Assembly (NCBI RefSeq): GCF_900114245.1
Contig: NZ_FOSK01000020.1
Span: 1-56,481 of the forward strand
Length of the DNA stretch: 56,481 nucleotides
Direction of reading: 5' to 3'
Source of the DNA: Pseudovibrio ascidiaceicola
GTDB lineage: Bacteria; Pseudomonadota; Alphaproteobacteria; Rhizobiales; Stappiaceae
Positions 45,096 through 52,979 of the stretch are shown in pieces; position 1 is the first letter of the stretch; each line of letters starts with the position of its first letter. The notes under the pieces are model-generated. The model saw only the letters and a program-made list of their open reading frames with translations. It did not search any database and was not told where the DNA came from. Made by a program: the position numbers and the translations under genes.

Positions 45096-46141
45096 CCTCT
45101 TGCCTCCCTTTTACAACTGGTACCGGAGCCGAACTCTGGCATATCGGGTTTGATCCAACAGGTTGGGTCGCCAGCATAAACATCACCGTACCAAGCATAA
45201 CTGGCTGCGCGGCACCCTCCACATTTCGCCTTGTGCTCACACACAGAACAGTTGCCTGAGCTGATGTTATCCCGGGAGCGGATCTTGTGAAGCTCGGGCG
45301 CGCTGCGCCAGATGTCCGCAAAGCTCTGTTCTTTGAGGTTACCAACAGCAACAGGCAGAACAACGCAAGGGGTTACATCTCGGTCTACGGTTATGCGGCA
45401 GTGAGTATATCCAGCCCCACACCCCTTGTAGGGGTCTGCTTCAGCTTCTGGGAGCAGCAAGCCAACCCGACAATCGTGCCAGTCGATTTCCAGCTTACCT
45501 TTCCACGTCTCACCAGCCTTGATCCAAGCTTCCAAAAGCGTACCAAGCTCTTGAGGAGAGGGCATCAGGTCAACACCACCCCGTGTGGTATAAACATACT
45601 CCGTGAGGTTGATTTTTTCCGCGCCAAGGCGATGCGCCAGTGCAATCATATCCTGAGCCTCGCCCAAGTTGGGTTTCATTGGGGTGTAATTTATGGTTAC
45701 CCGCACACCAGCCTCAGTCAGGTATTGTGCTGCTGCACAGGCCTTGTCAAAAATACCCGACAGCCCGCGGATTGCATCATGAGTTTCGGCTGTCGCACCA
45801 TCCAAACTGACGCTCACATTAGAAACCCCGAGCTCCTTCAGTCGTCTTGCGACCTCCGGAGTTACCAATATTCCATTGGTCGCAAACGTGACCCGCATAC
45901 CTAGGGAGGTAGCATGGTCTATCAGTTGCTCCCAATCCGAACGTAACAGCACCTCACCACCAGAAAGCGCAAGAATGAAGACACCGGCCTCTGCAAGCTG
46001 ATCAATCAACTCCAGTGCATCCTCAAGGGGCCAATAGTCAGGCCCTCTGCCAAACAAAGCGTCGGAATAGCAATGCACGCAGCGGGCATTGCAATCCAGT
46101 GTTGTTTCCCAAACAACATAAAGGGGAGAAGATAGCTTCAT
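45092..46141 (-). CDS. Radical SAM/SPASM enzyme 1
   Basis: 349 residues. The cluster motif is CNARCVHC (C17, C21, C24), with LSGGEVLLR next. The SPASM part has CGAGYTHC, TPCVVLPVAVGNLKE, CSVCEHKAKCGGCRAASYA and DPTCW. It follows the NTF2-like gene after a hairpin. The ATG at 46141 has GAGGTG upstream. Together with PqqD (4-base overlap) it probably acts first on the substrate. Confidence 0.93.
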   Translation of the reverse strand: MKLSSPLYVVWETTLDCNARCVHCYSDALFGRGPDYWPLEDALELIDQLAEAGVFILALSGGEVLLRSDWEQLIDHATSLGMRVTFATNGILVTPEVARRLKELGVSNVSVSLDGATAETHDAIRGLSGIFDKACAAAQYLTEAGVRVTINYTPMKPNLGEAQDMIALAHRLGAEKINLTEYVYTTRGGVDLMPSPQELGTLLEAWIKAGETWKGKLEIDWHDCRVGLLLPEAEADPYKGCGAGYTHCRITVDRDVTPCVVLPVAVGNLKEQSFADIWRSAPELHKIRSRDNISSGNCSVCEHKAKCGGCRAASYAWYGDVYAGDPTCWIKPDMPEFGSGTSCKREARG

Positions 46142-46164
46142 CGCGACACCTCAATTAAGGGGTG

Positions 46165-46186
46165 CAACGGCGCCGAAACGCCGTTG
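46165..46186 (-). other. Hairpin between the NTF2-like gene and the radical SAM genes
   Basis: CAACGGCG / CGCCGTTG around CCGAAA, with no T-run. Such hairpins after a precursor gene often protect its 3' end and give more precursor than enzyme mRNA. Confidence 0.65.
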
Positions 46187-46220
46187 TCCTCAACCAATTT
46201 TTAAAGATAGGTTTGGCAGA

Positions 46221-46748
46221 TTAGGCAACCATCCACGCCATGGCAGAGAGAGATCCAAGATCGTCGATTGATAGTGCGCCGACAGGAGCTACTTCAGTTT
46301 TACCTGGCGTTCCCACATGAATGTCGAGAGAGCTGATACGACCATCCTGGAGGCGGAAGTTATGGGTAAAGGGCGCCTGAAGGCCTTCTCCCTTTTTGTT
46401 GATGATGTAGCGCAGGCCACTTACAACGATGTGCTCATCATTCTTGGCGTTGGCTACATTTACCTTAGACAAGTTGGTTGCCAACATGCCATCCACGCCT
46501 CTGGCGCGGTTTTGGTAGAACCCTGCAATTTCATCATGTTTCGTATAGCTTTTTTCGCCGATCGACTCTTTGCCGTGAATGGAAAGCGTTCCGCCTGAGT
46601 GCCACAGCTCCATAATGGTGTCAGTATTAAACTTTTCACCCTTCACTGCATGAGCATCCATTTCCTTCACCGCGGCAAAGTACTTTTCAATGACACTCAT
46701 GTTACTTAAAGGCGTCAAGCTAGTTTTATTAAGCTCGCGTATATCCAT
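46221..46748 (-). CDS. NTF2/SnoaL-like protein with C-terminal tail, candidate modification substrate
   Basis: 175 residues. Residues ~18-145 look like an NTF2/SnoaL fold (VIEKYFAAVKEMDAHA ... IMELWHSGGTLSIHG ... FTHNFRLQDGRISSLDIHVG). The last ~25 residues form a flexible tail with GALSIDDLGSLSAMAWMVA. The LS-x-D-D-L-x-x-(L/V)-(S/A) pattern resembles the end of large NHLP/Nif11-type leaders, and the tail could hold the modified core. First gene of an operon with PqqD-like and radical SAM enzymes. The ATG at 46748 has GAGAGGA upstream; the longer frame is less likely. Alternatively it may be an ordinary NTF2-like enzyme of the pathway. Confidence 0.7.
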   Translation of the reverse strand: MDIRELNKTSLTPLSNMSVIEKYFAAVKEMDAHAVKGEKFNTDTIMELWHSGGTLSIHGKESIGEKSYTKHDEIAGFYQNRARGVDGMLATNLSKVNVANAKNDEHIVVSGLRYIINKKGEGLQAPFTHNFRLQDGRISSLDIHVGTPGKTEVAPVGALSIDDLGSLSAMAWMVA

Positions 46749-46829
46749 AACTGTATTCCTCTCTTTCACTTATTTCGCTAATAAAAGGAAGTTGCCATGA
46801 AAATAAAGCACGACATTCAGTAGACCAAC

Positions 46830-46843
46830 TTGATGTAAATCAA
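46830..46843 (-). promoter_or_regulatory. Perfect FNR-type box upstream of the radical SAM operon
   Basis: TTGATGTAAATCAA fits TTGAT-N4-ATCAA exactly and is palindromic. If it acts at -41.5, the start of transcription would be near 46795, with a TTTATT-type -10 at about 46801-46807 and a leader of ~47 bases. This predicts activation under low oxygen by an Fnr/FnrL protein. Confidence 0.75.
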
Positions 46844-47630
46844 CTATCCTTCTGCTGATTTTACATTTGATGCCTGCTATTCATCAATATATTTCGCGCT
46901 AATATGGCATTATTCATAATAACTAAATTTATGTAGTACTTAGCAAGAGGGCGAATTAATCAGGTGCGCGTAAATGTGTAATTTGAATATGCTCTGATGA
47001 GAAAATATACTTTCTTCAGCATAAATTGAATGAGATCGACTTGAAGTTGTGTCTTACTCCGACGGGTGAGTTTGCAAAGCCGGATTGACTGGCGGGTATG
47101 GTCACTCAGCAACGAGCTGACCGATATCTAGGTCCAACTGGACCGAGCGTGTATATTTGGTCGTTACGAAGAACAACAAGGGAACATTGAAATACATTTA
47201 CCCACGTTTAGTGATTTTGAACTGGTAAGATGCGGACTAGGCTGACCTTTGCTGCACTGCAGGAACTCAGGTAAATGAGTAGCGGTTGCCAGCGACCAGG
47301 GCCAGAAGTTGACATTCAGTCGTTTCTATCAAGGGTTGAGACCAACTTGGATTGATGATGCAGTGGCCTCTGCTTAGTACGGCCCAATCATCGATTGTGG
47401 TTCTCATCAAGCTTAAGCAAGTTCCAACACGCCTCTTCTCTCTTTTGATGGGCCTGCGCACTGCGATAGAGCATTTTTTCTGGTCTAGAGGGCCACAATT
47501 TCTGGAAACTTCCTCACATATCTTATCAAAGGCAAATACTTAGTCCCGAGCAAGCTAATCAAGACTTTTAGAAGAGAGGTTGCAATGAGCATCTGATTGG
47601 AGATTACGTAAGGCTTACTTTAGCAACTTA
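46844..47630. other. Intergenic region with a dispersed repeat copy (47243-47303)
   Basis: No gene seen. It holds an inverted copy of the repeat at 33111-33180. The terminator of the response-regulator gene should lie near 47600, but I see no clear hairpin. Confidence 0.5.
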
Positions 47631-48323
47631 TCAGTTCTGGAATGTATACCCCTTCCCCCACTCAGTCAGGATGTGCATTGGATTTGAAGGTTCAATTTCG
47701 ATCTTTCGCCGCAAGCGCTTGATTAGCGTGTCAACAGAACGATCATCCTTGCCAGCGTGCTGTCGAGTTCTGGCAACGGCAAGTATGTCTTCGCGGGAGA
47801 AAACAACGCCAGGGCTTTGCGCAAAAAAACGAAGGACTGCAGCTTCACTTTGAGTGAGCGGTACGGTAAGGCCTTTAATGTTGGAAATGCGCCGCAGCTG
47901 AAGATCAAATGTCCAATCTCCAATCTGTATTGCAGAAGCCGTATATTGTTGAGTGTGATCTTTACGACGACGTAGCACGGCTCGTGCGCGGGCTAACATC
48001 TCCGGAAAAGTGAATGGTTTGACGATGTAGTCATCAGCACCAATGTCAAGCAACGCAATGATCGTGTCCTGGTCGCTGAGTGAGCTCATCATAATGATAG
48101 CGGCGTCAGAACGCTCTCTGATTTCGCGACAAAACACTTTACCAGAAGGGCCAGGCATTACGATATCGACTAAGCAGAGGTCAATCTTCGCCTTGTTCCA
48201 AACCTGCCGAGCCTCGGGGACATTCGTCGTGTAATGGGTTGTATATCCAGCATTGGTCAAAGCTTTTACCAGCTCTTCCCCAAGAGTGTGATCGTCGTCC
48301 ACGATCAAAATGCTCTCGCCCAT
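47631..48323 (-). CDS. OmpR-family response regulator
   Basis: About 230 residues. Receiver: DDD near the start, phospho-acceptor D53 in LCLVDIVMPG, conserved K102 in DDYIVKPF. The winged-helix output domain (VPLTQSEAAVLRFF ... DRSVDTLIKRLRRKIE ... GKGYTF) binds DNA. It is divergent from its partner kinase, with ~67 bp between. Targets are unknown; the RTX/T1SS locus is adjacent. Confidence 0.95.
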   Translation of the reverse strand: MGESILIVDDDHTLGEELVKALTNAGYTTHYTTNVPEARQVWNKAKIDLCLVDIVMPGPSGKVFCREIRERSDAAIIMMSSLSDQDTIIALLDIGADDYIVKPFTFPEMLARARAVLRRRKDHTQQYTASAIQIGDWTFDLQLRRISNIKGLTVPLTQSEAAVLRFFAQSPGVVFSREDILAVARTRQHAGKDDRSVDTLIKRLRRKIEIEPSNPMHILTEWGKGYTFQN

Positions 48324-48390
48324 CAAGTATAAACCTCAGGTGATCAATTGACTTTGCAGCACGCATATATTGTAACATCGTTGCGTCAAC

Positions 48391-49911
48391 ATGTCCCAAT
48401 GCCGAGATAGATATATGAAATCAATGAGGTTTTTAGCCCGTTTTACGCTTGGTCAACAACTAATATTACTGGTTATTGGGCTGGTAATGGCAGTTCAGTT
48501 CGTAAATGTAATTGTAGCGCGTATAGCTGACGTGCAATTTGTTTCAGCTAGTCAGAAAAGCCTTCACCTTACATTCGCAGGTCGGTCTTTTCGTGGAGTT
48601 CTAGCGCTACCAGAAAACCAACGTGGCAGATATGCGCAAACTCTATCTAATTTGGCTATTCATGTAGAATGGGGAACTCCACGAGATATACTCGATGGCG
48701 ATAAACGGCGCCCTGATGTCGAGGCTGAAGCACTTTCTTGGTACAGTCGCGCAGGGCTACCTGTCTCAGAAGTCGTTGTCACAGAACGTGGCTTTCCAAC
48801 TCCTCCTCCGCCCCGTGGAATGGTGGCAAATCAGGCACCTATGTTAGGCCTCGGTGAGCCACCACGCACTCTTTTGACGCATGAGTTAGATTGGACAACA
48901 GTCCCAAGATGGGTCTTTGAGGAGAAACCGACTTCACCTGAAAGTTTTCTTGACTTTTTTCGACCTCAACCACGCGCAGAAGTGCACCGGATTGCGTTAC
49001 GCCATGATGCAACTGGCGAATGGCTGACGGTCTATCAGCTTAGGCGTTTTCCACCCGTCAACGTCGCCTTCACAAATCTCATCATATCGAGCCTCATCTC
49101 CCTATTTATCGCAGTGATCATCTTCTTGATCAGTCGGCGTGTCATGAGGCCATTTTGGCGTCTTTCCCATGAAGCAGAACGACTTGGTCGTGGCGAGAGT
49201 ACGACCTCTTTAGCTGTAGAAGGACCGCGTGATACCCGAGAAATCATCAAGTCCTTCAATCGTATGAATGAGCGCGTTTCATTGGCTGTCGATTATCAAA
49301 TTGGCCTTTTACGCAGTCTTGCTCATGATCTAAAGGGGCCTTTATCTGGGGTCAAAAGGCTTAGTAAAACAATCAAACCAGATACAGCACGAGATCAGAT
49401 TTCAGCTCGTTTGGATCAAGTACAAAACACCTTAGATTCAATAATGACTTTTTCACGCGCGGTGATGCGAGATGGAGATTTTCAGCGTGTAGACCTCGCA
49501 CTTCTGCTGGACGTGGTGATTGAGGAGCGCTGTGAGCTGGGGGATGCCGCTGAAATGGCAGATGCAGCACCTGTCATCGTGTCATGTCGCGTGAACGCCA
49601 TCCAGCGCTGCTTATCCAACCTCGTTGAAAATGCTTGCAAATACGGCGAGGCAGCTCAAGCAACCGTTTCTAAGGATGGTGATGAGGCTGTTATCACCAT
49701 CGATGATAATGGCCCTGGCATTCCAGAGGATGAGCTGGAACTCGTATTCCAGCCGTTTGAGCGCTTGGCGACAGACGTACCTGGCAGTGGCTTGGGGCTA
49801 GCAATTGTGAAGACAATTGTAACTGACCAAGGTGGATCTATACGTCTGTTAAACCGCGCTGAAGGTGGGTTGCGAGCTGAGCTTCGTCTTCCACTCCATC
49901 GGCAGGATTAA
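48391..49911 (+). CDS. Sensor histidine kinase
   Basis: 506 residues: TM1 ~20-44, a periplasmic sensor of ~180 residues with a proline-rich stretch (~137-141), TM2 ~226-248, HAMP (~250-305), H-box with H312 (LLRSLAHDLKGPLSG), N-box CLSNLVENACKYG, G1 DDNGPGIPED and G2 GSGLGLAIVK. A complete kinase of the same pair as the divergent regulator. Ligand unknown. A later ATG at 48415 is possible. Confidence 0.94.
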   Translation: MSQCRDRYMKSMRFLARFTLGQQLILLVIGLVMAVQFVNVIVARIADVQFVSASQKSLHLTFAGRSFRGVLALPENQRGRYAQTLSNLAIHVEWGTPRDILDGDKRRPDVEAEALSWYSRAGLPVSEVVVTERGFPTPPPPRGMVANQAPMLGLGEPPRTLLTHELDWTTVPRWVFEEKPTSPESFLDFFRPQPRAEVHRIALRHDATGEWLTVYQLRRFPPVNVAFTNLIISSLISLFIAVIIFLISRRVMRPFWRLSHEAERLGRGESTTSLAVEGPRDTREIIKSFNRMNERVSLAVDYQIGLLRSLAHDLKGPLSGVKRLSKTIKPDTARDQISARLDQVQNTLDSIMTFSRAVMRDGDFQRVDLALLLDVVIEERCELGDAAEMADAAPVIVSCRVNAIQRCLSNLVENACKYGEAAQATVSKDGDEAVITIDDNGPGIPEDELELVFQPFERLATDVPGSGLGLAIVKTIVTDQGGSIRLLNRAEGGLRAELRLPLHRQD

Positions 49912-50081
49912 TCAGCCTTTCAAACAGTGACAGATGTTTGTCACAGTTTGTCACGAGACCCGAAAACAGACCCACAGTATCCATGTAGGAGTTGGACAAT
50001 TCCGTCCTTAGAAACTCGGCGTTGCGCTCACCTGAGGTTTGCTTAGGTAGAAGAGCGTGCGCCCGACATGTGGGTATTCAA

Positions 50082-52838
50082 ATGGCACGAAGCATCGACA
50101 ATAAGAACGAACATGTTACCGGTAGCGTGACGTTCGACAAGATCGCAAAAAGACAGAAGAACTTCGATATTTTCGGCACTAACGAGAACGAACAAGTAAC
50201 GCTGGAATCGTTGTCAAAATCTAAAGGGGAGGTAAGGAAGAACCCGGACCTCGATTACTATGGTTATGGTGGTGTAGATTCTTTAATCTATAGCGGAGAT
50301 GAAACAAAGTCGATCGATCTCGTGGTTCTCGATGGAGATACTGTCCGTATAGAAGGGGGGCATCAAAAAGGTGGCGACTACCCTCTCGGTAGCCTGACCG
50401 TTAAAGCACACAATGTTGAGATCTTCGACTTCACCAATGAAGACGACAAAGCCAACTTTTACGGCCTTTCATATGGTATTACGGCCTACGGGGGGAAGGG
50501 TAATGACACACTGAAAGGCACAAAGGACCACGCTGACACGCTTTATGGGGGCGGCGGCAATGACGAGCTGATCGGTTATTATGGAGATGACCACATTGAT
50601 GGGGGAGAAGACGCAGATAGGATCTTTGGTGGCTCGGGGGCTGACTTACTCATAGGTGGCAAAGGAAATGACACAATTTGGGGGGGCGCATCTGGGGATA
50701 CTTTAGATAGCGCCAACGAAATGCATGGTGGTGAAGGTGATGACATCATTTATGGAGCAGTTTGGGAGCTGACAACAGACAATATCGACATAGCCTACGG
50801 TGGTTCGGGCGACGACGAAATCAGAGGTTATGATGGGAATGATATTCTTGATGGCGGTACTGGTGCCGATGTGATCTATGGGGGAACAGGGAACGATATT
50901 ATTTCCTCAGGCTCGCTAAAGGACCAAGCCGTAAGTGACCAGCTTTGGGGTGGCTCTGGTGCGGATATGTTCATCATTGGTGATGGCAGCACCGATTACA
51001 CCAGTGATCTTGTTATTGATATTTCTGCAGCTTTTCCTGACAAGGGCAATGATTGGACATCTATTCTGGATGCGGCTGGCAGCGCAGCGGGGATCATACC
51101 GGGCGTAAAAGTACTCGGCACAGTCGCGAAAGCAATAGCCTCTGGCTTCGATGCTTATTACACAGCAACCAACTCATCACAGACAATCTTTACCATTGAT
51201 GCTAGTTGGGGCAAAACTGCCGAAGTTCAGATTAAAGACTTCAATCCATTTGAAGATCACGTCATGATTCCGGTTGCAGTCACTGAGGGAGATTTTAACT
51301 CCAACTACTCCTTCGCATGGAATCCAGCAGGCAATTTAGCATTTGCGGTAACAGACACACGTCAGGGTGAAAGCCAGCAAATCGTTGTTGCCCAATGGGC
51401 TGAAGATCTCATTGATTATGTTCCCGACTATATGACGGAAAATGGCCTAGGTGAATTGATTAATGATGAAGTTCTTAAAGCTATCGGGTTCAGTATGCGA
51501 GAGAGCTACTCCATGTATGATGGGGAGAACTTCTACTATGGAACCGATAAACAGAATTTGGGCGATTGGGTCGGAGAAATGCAAGACTCCAATCTGGGTT
51601 ACATAGATATCGGTGCCTACTCAGGTCGGACAATTTATGACGACGTAACTGATAACTACCGTTGGGCCGGAACCAATTTCGGAGATGTTCTTGGTGGTTT
51701 TGTACCATCAGCTATCAACTCCACCACAACTGCGAAAGCAAATAAAGCTCAGGACGTAGTATTGTGGGGCATGGGAGGAGATGACCTGCTGTTTGGTGGT
51801 AAAGGTAATGATCTCATTTTTGGTGGTGAAAATCGTGATGGCTCATCTGACAGCGATACCGTGGCCTTTTATGATGCGACTTCTGTTATCGTTGATTTGG
51901 GCGCAAAGAAATGGGATGACGAATACAAAATCTACTACGCAAACTCCCAAGCTACCTATCTTATTGAGTCTGCAACAGAGTACTCAGCTGAAATAACAAA
52001 GACAGATTCAGACCGTTTGTATGAAATTGAAAACGTGATCGGATCAGACGGAGACGATATCATTAAAGGTGATGACGAGCGAAACATCCTTTCAGGTGCT
52101 GGTGGAGATGACAACTTAACTGGAGGGGCTGGTGCCGACACCTTTGTCTTTACAGCCAACTCTGGGAAAGACACGATAACCGATCTGGACAAAGCCGATG
52201 TACTCGTTTTCGAAGGATTGACCGCCTCTGAACGCGATGCACTGATCAGCTCTTTATCTGGTTCAGGCAATAGCCTTTTGATTGATAGCGACAATTCAGT
52301 AAGCTGGACTGGTCTGGATAAATCTTCATTCCAAACAAGTATCTCCACCAATGAAGGCGATACGGTAACTTATGATGTGACGGTTGCAGCAGCCCAAGCA
52401 GCTGAACGAGCGTATCATGCAGGGCTCTCAAACCTGACAGACACTCTGAACGCCAGTGCTGCAACACAGTCAAGCAACTATAACGACAATGCGTACCTCG
52501 CACACAACGTTCTTGATGGTGACATCGATACAATTAACCACACGGGCAAAAACGATCCAGCTCCATGGCTAAGTATTAATCTTGGTGAAGATGCATTGAT
52601 TGAGTTCATCGATCTGGAAAACCGTCAGGACAATTGGACAAGCTCGCGTCTGAGCGGCGCTCACATCGAAGTGTGGGATGATGGTGCAGTGGTCTGGTCA
52701 TCTTCAGATCTGACTTCAGCGCACAACCAGCTGATCGAAGTTGGCGGTATTGTTGGCGATGAAGTCCGCATCGATCATGCAGGTGGGCATTATCTGCACA
52801 TTGCTGAGATTGATATTTATGGTGATTTCATAGCCTAA
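50082..52838 (+). CDS. RTX protein with C-terminal discoidin-like domain
   Basis: About 918 residues. Three groups of RTX-type Ca-binding nonapeptides (GGxGxDxxx): ~50490-50920, ~51770-51840 and ~52040-52150. The C-terminal ~130 residues (SSNYNDNAYLAHNVLDGDID, WLSINLGEDALIEFIDLEN, AHIEVWDDGAVVW, GHYLHIAEIDIYG) look like an F5/8 type C (discoidin) sugar- or lipid-binding domain. No N-terminal signal is present, as expected for type I export. The ATG at 50082 was chosen; TTG 49992 and GTG 50070 are possible but no start has a strong ribosome site. The next two genes encode its likely exporter. Activity unknown; adhesion or surface binding is a guess. Confidence 0.82.
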   Translation: MARSIDNKNEHVTGSVTFDKIAKRQKNFDIFGTNENEQVTLESLSKSKGEVRKNPDLDYYGYGGVDSLIYSGDETKSIDLVVLDGDTVRIEGGHQKGGDYPLGSLTVKAHNVEIFDFTNEDDKANFYGLSYGITAYGGKGNDTLKGTKDHADTLYGGGGNDELIGYYGDDHIDGGEDADRIFGGSGADLLIGGKGNDTIWGGASGDTLDSANEMHGGEGDDIIYGAVWELTTDNIDIAYGGSGDDEIRGYDGNDILDGGTGADVIYGGTGNDIISSGSLKDQAVSDQLWGGSGADMFIIGDGSTDYTSDLVIDISAAFPDKGNDWTSILDAAGSAAGIIPGVKVLGTVAKAIASGFDAYYTATNSSQTIFTIDASWGKTAEVQIKDFNPFEDHVMIPVAVTEGDFNSNYSFAWNPAGNLAFAVTDTRQGESQQIVVAQWAEDLIDYVPDYMTENGLGELINDEVLKAIGFSMRESYSMYDGENFYYGTDKQNLGDWVGEMQDSNLGYIDIGAYSGRTIYDDVTDNYRWAGTNFGDVLGGFVPSAINSTTTAKANKAQDVVLWGMGGDDLLFGGKGNDLIFGGENRDGSSDSDTVAFYDATSVIVDLGAKKWDDEYKIYYANSQATYLIESATEYSAEITKTDSDRLYEIENVIGSDGDDIIKGDDERNILSGAGGDDNLTGGAGADTFVFTANSGKDTITDLDKADVLVFEGLTASERDALISSLSGSGNSLLIDSDNSVSWTGLDKSSFQTSISTNEGDTVTYDVTVAAAQAAERAYHAGLSNLTDTLNASAATQSSNYNDNAYLAHNVLDGDIDTINHTGKNDPAPWLSINLGEDALIEFIDLENRQDNWTSSRLSGAHIEVWDDGAVVWSSSDLTSAHNQLIEVGGIVGDEVRIDHAGGHYLHIAEIDIYGDFIA

Positions 52839-52848
52839 GACGGCACAA

Positions 52849-52876
52849 AGACACGGGCCGAATAAGGTCCGTGTCT
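52849..52876 (+). other. Hairpin between the RTX gene and its exporter genes
   Basis: AGACACGGGCC / GGTCCGTGTCT around GAATAA, an 11-bp stem with one G-T pair, without a good T-run. It likely reduces but does not abolish read-through into the exporter genes. Confidence 0.65.
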
Positions 52877-52979
52877 CACTTATCTCGGGTGAAGTTGTCA
52901 TCTATCATTACGCCTAGGGCAACTGCCGCCTATCTGACCTGTCTTTATGGGTTTCTTGCTTACTGATCGTGAGTGAAAC

